From contig DEMH01000003.1 in NCBI GenBank assembly GCA_002354805.1, positions 62,001-126,000 on the forward strand: a stretch of 64,000 nt of DNA, in the 5' to 3' direction. The notes beneath the pieces were generated by a model. The model saw only the letters and a program-made list of their open reading frames with translations, searched no databases and was not told where the DNA came from. Both the position numbers and the translations under genes were made by a program. Source of the DNA: Gammaproteobacteria bacterium UBA2675 (lineage in GTDB: Bacteria > Pseudomonadota > Gammaproteobacteria > Pseudomonadales > Pseudohongiellaceae). Below, piece by piece: positions 8,536-16,578 of this stretch (positions are counted from its first letter, which is position 1; each line of letters begins with the position of its first letter).

Positions 8536-9045
8536 GTGACTGAAAAGCTGATTGGTTTTCCGCCCCGTTTTACAGATCAGGCCACCATCCTGGTGCTTGG
8601 CAGCATGCCGGGGCGGGCGTCACTGGACGCAAGCGAGTACTACGCGCACCCGCGCAACGCGTTCTGGCCAATCATGGCCCAGGTGTTCGGCTTTGATGCC
8701 AATCAGCCTTATGAGCAACGGGTGGATTCGCTGCTCCAGCACAAGGTGGCGCTGTGGGATGTGGTGCATCGATGTGTCAGAACAACCAGCCTGGACAGCG
8801 ACATCGTCAGTGATACCGTCGAGGTGAACGACTTTGGTTCGCTGTTTGTATCGTGCCCGCAAATTCACAGGGTGTGTCTAAACGGTCAGGCGGCCGCCAG
8901 ATTGTATCGTCGCCATGTACTGCAGGAACTGCCGCAGGCACGGGAAATCGAATGGCAGGTATTGCCGTCAACCAGCCCGGCGCATGCGGCCATGCGCTTT
9001 GAGGAAAAATGCCAGCAATGGCAGCAGGCTCTGTTAAAACAATGA
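8536..9045 (+). CDS. DNA-deoxyinosine glycosylase (uracil-DNA glycosylase superfamily)
   Basis: Resembles the family 6 hypoxanthine-DNA glycosylases, which remove deaminated adenine from DNA. Motif 1 is VLGSMPGRASLDASEYYAHPRNAFW near residues 20-45 and the C-terminal motif is LPSTSPAHA. In this branch an Asn in the ARNAFW/HPRNAFW motif is catalytic, and it is present here. 169 residues, starting at GTG 8536. It opens a run of five overlapping or abutting genes, with its stop overlapping the asparaginase ATG (ATGA). Confidence 0.85.
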   Translation: MTEKLIGFPPRFTDQATILVLGSMPGRASLDASEYYAHPRNAFWPIMAQVFGFDANQPYEQRVDSLLQHKVALWDVVHRCVRTTSLDSDIVSDTVEVNDFGSLFVSCPQIHRVCLNGQAAARLYRRHVLQELPQAREIEWQVLPSTSPAHAAMRFEEKCQQWQQALLKQ

Positions 9046-10067
9046 AGATACTCATCATTTATACCGGTGGCACCATCGGCATGAAACAGACACCGTCAGG
9101 TCTGGCTCCGGCAGGCGACCTGGCCACAGACATGCGTGCGCTTGCCGAGCTCGGGCCGGCCTTCCAGCGCCACGCACCGGAACTTGATGTGCTGGTATAC
9201 GATCCGCTGATCGACAGCGCGGACATGACGCCGGCGCTCTGGATAAAGCTGGCTGCTGATATCGAGTCGCGCTACGACAGCTACGATGGTTTTGTTGTGC
9301 TGCACGGCACCGACACGCTGGCCTACACAAGTTCCGCGTTAAGCTTTTTTGTGCGCCGCTGGGGAAAACCAGTGGTGGTGACTGGCGCCCAGCTACCATT
9401 TGGTTTTCCCCGCAGTGATGCACGCAGCAATCTGATCTCGGCAATCGAAGTTGCCTGCACCACGCCGGCTCAACAGGCTCAGGTCTGTGTTGTATTCGGG
9501 CCACGGATATTGCGTGGCTGTCGTGTCACCAAGGTTTCCGCCAGGGCCTACGATGCCTTTGATTCACCACGATTCCCGCCGCTTGGCCAGATTGGTATCG
9601 AGATTCGTTACCCGGGGGCACGCCGGCAGGTCATTGGCAAGCAGCCCACCAATAAGGCCATCGACGTTCCTGCCAATGATGCCGTCGCCGTGCTGCAATT
9701 GTTTCCGGGGATCAGTGACAAGCTTTTTTCTGCCGTCGCGTCCATGCCGGGCCTGCGGGCCATTGTGCTTACCGCCTACGGTGCAGGCACAGGTCCATCG
9801 CGTGATCCCGCATTCCTTGACGCCGTGCGCAAGGCTGTAGCGAGCGGTATTGTTGTGCTGGTCGTGTCGCAGCCGCTGGATGGTGTGGTGGATTTCACTC
9901 GCTACGCTGCTGGCAGTGGTCTGGCCAGTGCTGGCGCCATCTGCGGACATGATTTGACGACTGAGGCGGCAGTCACCAAACTGTATTATCTGATTGCCTG
10001 CGGTTATGATGCTGCAGAGATCGCCAGATATGCGCGACATCCACTGGCGGGGGAAATGACGGTATGA
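9042..10067 (+). CDS. ansA: Type I (cytoplasmic) L-asparaginase
   Basis: Hydrolyses asparagine to aspartate and ammonia. The start at 9042 gives MKILIIYTGGTIGMKQTPSG, placing the catalytic Thr of TGGTIG at residue 11; an upstream in-frame ATG at 9009 would add 11 residues and overlap the previous gene more. The second active-site motif is HGTDTLAYTSSALSF. 341 residues with no signal peptide fits the cytoplasmic AnsA type. It is coupled by ATGA overlaps both to the glycosylase before it and to the racemase after it. Confidence 0.93.
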   Translation: MKILIIYTGGTIGMKQTPSGLAPAGDLATDMRALAELGPAFQRHAPELDVLVYDPLIDSADMTPALWIKLAADIESRYDSYDGFVVLHGTDTLAYTSSALSFFVRRWGKPVVVTGAQLPFGFPRSDARSNLISAIEVACTTPAQQAQVCVVFGPRILRGCRVTKVSARAYDAFDSPRFPPLGQIGIEIRYPGARRQVIGKQPTNKAIDVPANDAVAVLQLFPGISDKLFSAVASMPGLRAIVLTAYGAGTGPSRDPAFLDAVRKAVASGIVVLVVSQPLDGVVDFTRYAAGSGLASAGAICGHDLTTEAAVTKLYYLIACGYDAAEIARYARHPLAGEMTV

Positions 10068-10804
10068 AGACCATCGGATTATTGGGCGGTATGAGCTGGG
10101 AATCGACCCAGACTTACTATCGCGCCCTCAATGAGGGTGTTCGCCAGCACCTTGGTGGTTTGCACTCGGCCAGGGTTGCCATGATCAGTGTTGATTTTGC
10201 AGAGATCGAAGCGCTGCAGCATGCTGGCAACTGGGACGAAACTGCCGTCATACTGTCAGAGGCTGCCGAGGCTCTTGAGCGTGCGGGGGCTGACTTCATC
10301 CTTATCTGTACCAACACCATGCACAAAGTGGCGCCGCAGATTCAGGCGCGCGTGTCACTGCCACTGCTGCACATTGCTGATGCCACCGCCATGGAACTCA
10401 AGACTGCTGGCGTCAGCCGCGTTGGCCTGCTTGGAACGCAGTTCACCATGGAGCAGGATTTTTACAAAGGTCGCCTGCAGGATCACGGTCTGGAAGTTGT
10501 TGTCCCAAACCAACAGGGCCGCAAGCGAGTACATGACATTATTTATCAGGAACTGTGCCTGGGTCAGATCAAAAACGAATCGCGCCAGGTGTATTTGTCT
10601 GTGATCGACGAGCTGGTTGAAGAGGGTGCACAGGCGGTCATTCTTGGCTGTACGGAAATTGGCTTGCTGGTTGAGCCGAAGCATACTGATGTGCCGTTGT
10701 ATGACACTACAGCCATTCACGCGCGCATGGCTGTAGAAGCTGCTGTCGTTGCTGACGCATTGAGCATTTTCAGCAGGGGTCAGAACACCGGGGTGGGCGA
10801 GTAA
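10064..10804 (+). CDS. Aspartate/glutamate racemase family protein
   Basis: A 246-residue cofactor-independent racemase-like enzyme. Both catalytic cysteines are in place: Cys82 in ICTNTMHK and Cys196 in LGCTEIGLL. The N-terminus MKTIGLLGGMSWEST matches the YgeA/aspartate racemase branch rather than MurI. Its ATG overlaps the asparaginase stop, so aspartate released by AnsA could be its substrate, giving D-aspartate; this link is inference from gene order. The stop is followed immediately by the mechanosensitive channel ATG. Confidence 0.88.
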   Translation: MKTIGLLGGMSWESTQTYYRALNEGVRQHLGGLHSARVAMISVDFAEIEALQHAGNWDETAVILSEAAEALERAGADFILICTNTMHKVAPQIQARVSLPLLHIADATAMELKTAGVSRVGLLGTQFTMEQDFYKGRLQDHGLEVVVPNQQGRKRVHDIIYQELCLGQIKNESRQVYLSVIDELVEEGAQAVILGCTEIGLLVEPKHTDVPLYDTTAIHARMAVEAAVVADALSIFSRGQNTGVGE

Positions 10805-11704
10805 ATGTGGGAGCAGATCCAGTCCACTGTCAGTAATTTTGTAGTCTCACACTCTCTACTGAGTCTGATCACCAGTTCGGTGATACTGATCGTTGGTGTC
10901 ATCGCACTGCGTGCGCTGGTCAATCGCTACATCGTCAAACATGTGTCATCGACGGAGATGCGGCGCCGCTGGATGGTGCAGACCCGCAGTGCAATGGTGC
11001 TGCTGCTGACGCTGGGCCTGATCATTATCTGGGGCGAGGAGCTTAGGACACTCGCGCTGTCGATCGTCGCGATTGCTGTGGCCTTTGTGGTGGCTACCAA
11101 AGAATTGATTCTGTGCATGATTGGCTCAATGGTGAAAACCATTTCCAGTTCCTTCGACCTCGGGGACCGGATACAGGTCAAGGATTTCCGTGGCGATGTG
11201 ATCGATCAGAACCTGCTGGCGACGACCATCATGGAAGTCGGACCCGGCAAATACACCCATCAACGCACCGGGCGCACTGTGGTCATCCCGAATTCCATGT
11301 TCGTATCGGATCCGGTGATCAACGAAAGCTTTACGCATGATTACGTGTTTCATGTATTTACCGTGCCTTTTCGCCGCGAAGATGAATGGTATGAGGCACA
11401 GCAGGCCTTTCTGGCTTCGGCACAGCGCCATTGTGGCAGCTATCTGGAAGAGGTACGCCGCTACATGAACCGCATCAGCATCCGCCGGGGGCTGGAAGTA
11501 CCATCCGTTGATCCGCGTGTAACAATTCAGGTGCCTACGGCTGCCGAGGTACATCTGATTGTCAGGGTGCCGGTGAAATCGGGCGAGCGAGGTTTTGTGG
11601 AGCAGTCGATATTGACGGACGTGCTGTTGAGTCGGGACTTCAGTCGTGGCGTGCAGCCGTCGACCGATACGGTAGCGGCAGGCGAGACTGGTCCCGATGC
11701 CTGA
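10805..11704 (+). CDS. MscS-family mechanosensitive ion channel protein
   Basis: A 299-residue inner-membrane protein with hydrophobic helices at residues about 18-40, 60-80 and 82-100, then a cytoplasmic MscS beta domain containing FDLGDRIQVKDFRGDV and GRTVVIPNSMF. The pore helix is atypical: VAIAVAFVVATKELILCMIGSMV has fewer Gly/Ala pairs than E. coli MscS. It starts directly after the racemase stop and overlaps the GNAT gene by 8 bp. It is likely to gate ions under membrane tension. Confidence 0.85.
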   Translation: MWEQIQSTVSNFVVSHSLLSLITSSVILIVGVIALRALVNRYIVKHVSSTEMRRRWMVQTRSAMVLLLTLGLIIIWGEELRTLALSIVAIAVAFVVATKELILCMIGSMVKTISSSFDLGDRIQVKDFRGDVIDQNLLATTIMEVGPGKYTHQRTGRTVVIPNSMFVSDPVINESFTHDYVFHVFTVPFRREDEWYEAQQAFLASAQRHCGSYLEEVRRYMNRISIRRGLEVPSVDPRVTIQVPTAAEVHLIVRVPVKSGERGFVEQSILTDVLLSRDFSRGVQPSTDTVAAGETGPDA

Positions 11705-12245
11705 ATCCGCACCTGAACAAATGACCTCGATTGTTGTTGAACCGGCCCAGGTAGTCGACGCGGAGCAGATTGCCGCGATTTATAACTACTATGTTGCCAA
11801 TACAGTGATCACCTTTGAAGAACAGCCGGTCACTGAAATCGAGATGGCGGGCCGTATCAGTGATGTTGCTGCACTGGGTTTGCCATGGCTGGTAGCACGG
11901 TCTGCTGGCGAGCCTGGTAGCGAACAGTCAGTCGGGACGATTCTGGGATACGCCTATGCAACGCGCTGGAAGCAGCGTGTGGCCTATCGGTACTCGGTAG
12001 AAATAACGGTTTATGTGCATCGCGACTGGCACGGCCAGGGTCTGGGGCGGGTGCTGTATACCCATTTGTTTGAGCGACTGCAGGCCGCTGGCGTGCATGC
12101 GGCCGTCGGTGGGATTGCACTGCCCAATGCCGCCAGTGTCGCTCTGCACGAGTCCATGGGGATGACGCAGATCGCCTGTTTTCGTGAGATTGGCTTCAAG
12201 GCAGGGCGCTGGCTGGATGTTGGCTATTGGCAGAAGGTGTTCTGA
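11697..12245 (+). CDS. GNAT acetyltransferase (phosphinothricin/methionine-sulfone acetyltransferase type)
   Basis: Contains the family pattern AIYNYYVANTVITFEEQPVT near the N-terminus and the acetyl-CoA site HRDWHGQGLGRVLY, then NAASVALHESMGMTQIACFREIGFKAGRWLDVGYWQK. This is the MnaT/Pat subfamily acting on amino-acid analogues. ATG 11697 overlaps the channel gene; ATG 11721 is an alternative start. End of the overlapping gene run; a CAGGGCCCTG palindrome at 12251-12260 follows. Confidence 0.88.
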   Translation: MPESAPEQMTSIVVEPAQVVDAEQIAAIYNYYVANTVITFEEQPVTEIEMAGRISDVAALGLPWLVARSAGEPGSEQSVGTILGYAYATRWKQRVAYRYSVEITVYVHRDWHGQGLGRVLYTHLFERLQAAGVHAAVGGIALPNAASVALHESMGMTQIACFREIGFKAGRWLDVGYWQKVF

Positions 12246-12287
12246 AAGTTCAGGGCCCTGACTAATCACGACCAAAGAGATACGCAT

Positions 12288-13043
12288 ATGAAAGAACAGA
12301 AAGTGGCTCTGGTGACTGGTGCAGCAACCGGCATCGGCAAGGCCTGCGCAGAGGCGCTGGCGACACGCGGGTTTATTATCGCTGCCAATTATCGCAGTCG
12401 CCGCGAAGAAGCAGAGCAGATGCTGGCGACGCTGGACGGTACCGGGCACCAGCTGTTTCAGGCGGATGTGTCCGAGCCAACGCAGGCCAGTCGCATGGTG
12501 GATGAGGTTGTATCATCGCTGGGGCGAATTGATGTGCTGGTCAATGCGGCCGGGCAGTTTACCAATCAGACCATTGACGGTGACAGCTTCTCCCAGTGGC
12601 AGCAGTCATGGCAGCACAGTATGGCGCTGAACCTGATGGGCCCCGTCAATCTGGCTTTCCTGGCAGCCCGGTCCATGATCAAACGCGGTTCAGGCCGCAT
12701 CATTAATATCACCTCACGGGGCGCCTTCCGAGGAGAGCCGACCGCACCTGCCTACGGCGCCGCCAAATCAGCATTGAATTCTGCCACCCAGTCCCTGGCG
12801 CAGGCACTGGGTCCCAAAGGTATCTGCGTATACGCGGTGGCGCCTGGCTGGACAGAAACACCTGCAGCCTCTCCGCGAATCCGCGCGCAGGGCTGGGATG
12901 GTGTCGCCGCGCAATCGCCATTGGGGCGCATCGGGCGGCCGGACGAAATTGGCAGTGTGGTAGCCTTTCTGGCGAGTGACAATGCCGAATATCTCACGGG
13001 TGCCATTATCGATGCCAATGGCGCTTCGTACCTGAGGAACTGA
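12288..13043 (+). CDS. SDR-family NAD(P)-dependent oxidoreductase
   Basis: Classical short-chain dehydrogenase of 251 residues. The nucleotide site TGAATGIG is at residues 10-17, NAAG in LVNAAGQF near 85, the catalytic Ser in NITSRGA, and the YxxxK pair in YGAAK near residue 155. The C-terminus LTGAIIDANGASYLRN is typical of FabG-like proteins. The substrate is unknown. The small membrane protein gene starts two bases after its stop. Confidence 0.88.
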   Translation: MKEQKVALVTGAATGIGKACAEALATRGFIIAANYRSRREEAEQMLATLDGTGHQLFQADVSEPTQASRMVDEVVSSLGRIDVLVNAAGQFTNQTIDGDSFSQWQQSWQHSMALNLMGPVNLAFLAARSMIKRGSGRIINITSRGAFRGEPTAPAYGAAKSALNSATQSLAQALGPKGICVYAVAPGWTETPAASPRIRAQGWDGVAAQSPLGRIGRPDEIGSVVAFLASDNAEYLTGAIIDANGASYLRN

Positions 13044-13044
13044 C

Positions 13045-13344
13045 ATGTCTCCCGCCATGACCATTATCGTGATCAATGGTGTGATACTGCTTCTGTGCTA
13101 CCTGGTGCTGTTCCCCGTTATCGTACGTGACAATCTGCAGAAGCTGGCGGTGAATGATCTGTTTGCTTTTGTGGTGGCGATGACCGTTGCCGGCTCCCTG
13201 TACATGGGCACCAATGTCGAAATCATGGTGATGGGGCTGTCGTTCAACTGGTTCTGGTTCGCGCTGTGCTGTTACATCCTGCTTGAGCTGCCGCTGGCCC
13301 TGTGGTATCTCAACAGATACAAACTGTGGCCACCTGCGCCCTGA
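13045..13344 (+). CDS. Small inner-membrane protein of unknown function
   Basis: 99 residues with three predicted membrane segments (about 6-26, 38-56 and 68-88) and a short charged tail. I do not recognise a family. It starts one base after the dehydrogenase stop, so the two are probably translated together. Confidence 0.65.
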   Translation: MSPAMTIIVINGVILLLCYLVLFPVIVRDNLQKLAVNDLFAFVVAMTVAGSLYMGTNVEIMVMGLSFNWFWFALCCYILLELPLALWYLNRYKLWPPAP

Positions 13345-13376
13345 CCCTTATTAATTTTTTTTGCCTGGAGATCGCC

Positions 13377-14651
13377 ATGTTGCGCCGCGTATTGTTTGCC
13401 CTGATGCTTGTCATGAGTCTGCCTGCCACCGCGCAACAGCCCAACATGGCAGTGTTTGCAGCCGCTGAAGCACAGAAAAATGACTTTATAGCGACGCTTC
13501 AGGAAGTGGTCGAAATTGAATCGGGCAGTGGCAATTACGAAGGGCTGGTGACACTGGGCAATCTGATCGCCGGACGCCTGCGCGAGATGGGTGGTGAAGT
13601 CGAGCTGCTGGATGCCAATCAGGATGTCTACCGGATGTTTGATACTCCGGAACAGATTGGCCCGATGGTACATGCCCGGTTTGAAGGCCGGGGCGAACGC
13701 GACATCATGCTGATAGCGCATATGGATACGGTCTACCCGGCAGGTATGATCGATGATCAGCCCTTCCGCATTGATGGCAATCTGGCCTATGGTCTGGGCA
13801 TATCTGACGACAAGCAGGGCGTGGCGGTCATTCTGCACGTGATTGCCATGCTTCGTGACATGGGCTTTGATGAGTACGGCACACTGACCGTATTGATCAA
13901 TGGCGACGAGGAAATCAGCTCGCCAGGCTCGCGCAGTACCATTACGCGACTTGCAACTGAGCATGATGTTGTGTTCTCAGTTGAACCGACGCGCATGGAC
14001 AATGATTCGCTGTCGCTGGCGACCAGCGGTATCGGGGCTGCGACAATGACAGTTACGGGTCGTGCCTCGCACGCCGGCGCAGCCCCCGAGCTGGGTCGCA
14101 ATGCCCTTTACGAAATGGCCCATCAGATGCTGCAGCTTCGGGACCTGTCGGACCCGGAGACCGGTTTGAAGGTTAACTGGACGCTGGCCGAATCGGGAAC
14201 AGTCCGTAATGTCATCCCGGCGGAAGCCGTAGTGACGGCAGATATCCGCATGCTGCGCCAGGAAGATTTTGAGCGCCTGGAATCCCGTATTCAGGAACGA
14301 ATCGCCAACCAGCTGATCCCCGACACTCAGGTAGCCGTGACTTTCGAGAATCGCCGTCCGCCATTGACTGCCACCGAGGCATCCCGCAGTCTGGCCGCTC
14401 ATGCTCAGCAGGTTTACGCCGAAATGGGCATGACACTGGTCGTCAATGACGAGGCAGAGGGCGGTGGCACCGATGCGGCATTCGCGGCGCTGGAAACTCA
14501 GGCGCCGGTCATCGAACGCTTTGGTTTGCGCGGTTTTGGTGCCCACTCCAATAACGATGAGTATGTCGATCTGGATTCGGTCATTCCGCGGCTGTACCTG
14601 CTTAGCCGCATGATCATGGACGTCTCACGTGGCAGTGCACCGCTGCAGTGA
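13377..14651 (+). CDS. Exported M20-family zinc peptidase (glutamate carboxypeptidase type)
   Basis: 424 residues from ATG 13377, chosen because it begins a signal peptide (MLRRVLFALMLVMSLPATAQ) and follows CTGGAG; the frame is open further upstream into the previous gene. Zinc and catalytic motifs are visible: HMDTVYP, GISDDKQG, the catalytic glutamate in NGDEEISSPGS, and a late His in FGAHSNNDEY. The dimerisation domain begins around SHAGAAPELGRNAL. The closest described group is carboxypeptidase G2, which removes C-terminal glutamate; that specificity is inferred. Periplasmic. Confidence 0.9.
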   Translation: MLRRVLFALMLVMSLPATAQQPNMAVFAAAEAQKNDFIATLQEVVEIESGSGNYEGLVTLGNLIAGRLREMGGEVELLDANQDVYRMFDTPEQIGPMVHARFEGRGERDIMLIAHMDTVYPAGMIDDQPFRIDGNLAYGLGISDDKQGVAVILHVIAMLRDMGFDEYGTLTVLINGDEEISSPGSRSTITRLATEHDVVFSVEPTRMDNDSLSLATSGIGAATMTVTGRASHAGAAPELGRNALYEMAHQMLQLRDLSDPETGLKVNWTLAESGTVRNVIPAEAVVTADIRMLRQEDFERLESRIQERIANQLIPDTQVAVTFENRRPPLTATEASRSLAAHAQQVYAEMGMTLVVNDEAEGGGTDAAFAALETQAPVIERFGLRGFGAHSNNDEYVDLDSVIPRLYLLSRMIMDVSRGSAPLQ

Positions 14652-14764
14652 GTGGTCGCCATGACGGCCGCAGCGGCCCTGAAACAAGCCCTGCGGCAGA
14701 CACTCTGGTACACTGTGCGCCCTGAAAACATCGTAACCGAATACGGTCACACAGGATTGCACCG

Positions 14765-15298
14765 ATGGCTGACATACTGATTCGCCCCGCCGTGGCCGCT
14801 GATACGCCGGCCATCTACCACTTTATTCGTGAACTCGCGATCTACGAGAAAGCTGAGCACGAAGTTGTGACCACTCCTGAAGAGCTGAAAGCCAGCATTT
14901 TTGCTCCGGACTCGTCGGTGCGTGCTCTGCTCTGTTATCTGGACGACCAGGTAGTGGGATTCGCTGTGTACTTTTTTAACTACTCCACCTGGCAGGGCCG
15001 TAATGGCCTGTATCTAGAGGATCTTTACGTCTCACCGCAATTCCGTGGCGTGGGGGCGGGCAAGGCTTTGTTACAATACCTGGCCCGCGAGGCGGTAGCG
15101 CTGGGCTGTGGTCGATTCGAGTGGAGTGTGCTGGACTGGAACGAACCCGCCATCAAATTTTATGAGTCAATTGGAGCACGCCCGCAAAGCGAATGGATTC
15201 GTTATCGACTGGACGGAGACGCACTGATGTCATTTGCGGCAGGAACGGAAGCGAACCCAGGCACTGTGCCGGGTTCTGATATTGAGGACAAGTCATGA
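14765..15298 (+). CDS. GNAT acetyltransferase, diamine acetyltransferase-like
   Basis: 177 residues with LEDLYVSPQFRGVGAGKALL, the acetyl-CoA binding motif A, preceded by YFFNYSTWQGRNGLYLEDL and followed by WSVLDWNEPAIKFYESIGA. This pattern is that of the spermidine/spermine (SAT-like) branch; in bacteria the acceptor is often unknown. Its stop overlaps the fabV start by ATGA, so it is cotranscribed with fabV. Confidence 0.88.
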   Translation: MADILIRPAVAADTPAIYHFIRELAIYEKAEHEVVTTPEELKASIFAPDSSVRALLCYLDDQVVGFAVYFFNYSTWQGRNGLYLEDLYVSPQFRGVGAGKALLQYLAREAVALGCGRFEWSVLDWNEPAIKFYESIGARPQSEWIRYRLDGDALMSFAAGTEANPGTVPGSDIEDKS

Positions 15299-16506
15299 TT
15301 ATAAAACCAAAATACCGCGGCTTTATCTGCACTACGACACACCCGACGGGTTGTTATAAAAACGTACAGGACCAGATCGCGACCACACAGAAGGCAGTTT
15401 CTGGGGCCCAAAATGACGCTGGACGTCCGCGCAAAGTACTGGTGATCGGTGCCTCCAGCGGTTACGGTCTGGCGGCGCGCATTACCGCGGCCTTCGGCTA
15501 TCAGGCAGCGACACTGGGTGTTTTCTTTGAAAAGCCTGGCACAGAGACCAAACCCGGTACTGCTGGCTGGTATAACACCTGGGCGTTCGAAGAAGAAGCG
15601 CATAAAGCCGGCCTGTATGCCAAATCCATCAACGGGGATGCTTTCTCGCACGAGGTGCGGGAGCAGGCCATTGATGTGATCAAACAGGATCTGGAACAGG
15701 TTGATCTGGTCATCTACTCGCTGGCCTCACCGGTGCGTCGCCTGCCTGATACCGGCGAAGTGAAGCGCTCCGTGCTCAAGCCCATTGGTCAGGTATACAA
15801 ATCAACCGCGATTGATACCAACAAAGACCAGATAATCCACGCCGAGGTCGAACCAGCCAACGACGAGGAGATCGCTGATACCATCGCCGTGATGGGCGGT
15901 CAGGACTGGGAACTGTGGATGCAGGCACTGGACAAGGCTGGCGTGCTGGCAAAAGGCGCCCGCACAGTTGCCTTCAGCTATATCGGTACCGAAATGACCT
16001 GGCCGATTTACTGGCATGGTGCTCTTGGCAAGGCCAAGGAAGATCTGGATCGTGCGGCCCACTCCCTTGATAAATCTCTGTCCGAGAAATACGACGGGGG
16101 TGCCAATGTGGCGGTGCTCAAGTCTGTGGTGACTCAGGCTTCGGCAGCCATTCCGGTAATGCCGCTGTATATTGCGCTGGTTTACAAGGTGATGAAAGAG
16201 AAGGGACTGCACGAAGGTACCATCGAGCAGCTCAACCGCTTGTTCACCGAGCAACTCTATCGCGCGGATGGCAATGCGCTGGACGTCGATGAGGCGGGCC
16301 GTCTGCGCATGGACGACAAGGAACTCCGTGACGATGTGCAGGGTGAGTGCAAGCAGCTTTGGGAAAAAGTGAACAACGACAATCTGTTCCAGCTGACCGA
16401 CTACGCCGGTTACAAACACGAGTTTCTCAAGCTGTTTGGTTTTGAGCGCAGCGACGTGGACTACGAAGCCGACGTGGCTACTGAGGTCAATCTCAAGACA
16501 GTCTAG
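15295..16506 (+). CDS. fabV: Trans-2-enoyl-ACP/CoA reductase FabV
   Basis: NADH-dependent reductase for the last step of each fatty acid elongation cycle; FabV enzymes are naturally insensitive to triclosan. 403 residues, matching the family. The Rossmann motif GASSGYGLAARI is at residues 52-63, and the catalytic Tyr239-x8-Lys248 pair is in YWHGALGKAK. The N-terminus MIIKPKYRGFICTTTHPTGC is a family hallmark. No fabI is seen in this window. Confidence 0.96.
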   Translation: MIIKPKYRGFICTTTHPTGCYKNVQDQIATTQKAVSGAQNDAGRPRKVLVIGASSGYGLAARITAAFGYQAATLGVFFEKPGTETKPGTAGWYNTWAFEEEAHKAGLYAKSINGDAFSHEVREQAIDVIKQDLEQVDLVIYSLASPVRRLPDTGEVKRSVLKPIGQVYKSTAIDTNKDQIIHAEVEPANDEEIADTIAVMGGQDWELWMQALDKAGVLAKGARTVAFSYIGTEMTWPIYWHGALGKAKEDLDRAAHSLDKSLSEKYDGGANVAVLKSVVTQASAAIPVMPLYIALVYKVMKEKGLHEGTIEQLNRLFTEQLYRADGNALDVDEAGRLRMDDKELRDDVQGECKQLWEKVNNDNLFQLTDYAGYKHEFLKLFGFERSDVDYEADVATEVNLKTV

Positions 16507-16546
16507 GTTTTATGCGCTTTGTACTGACTTGAACTGTGAAGTATTG

Positions 16547-16572
16547 CACCCCGGCCTGAGCTGGCCGGGGTG
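16547..16572. terminator. GC-rich hairpin between convergent fabV and chemoreceptor gene
   Basis: CACCCCGGCC (16547-16556) and GGCCGGGGTG (16563-16572) form a perfect 10-bp stem with loop TGAGCT, between two convergent genes. There is no T tract on either side, so it may rely on other factors. Confidence 0.5.
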
Positions 16573-16578
16573 TACACG

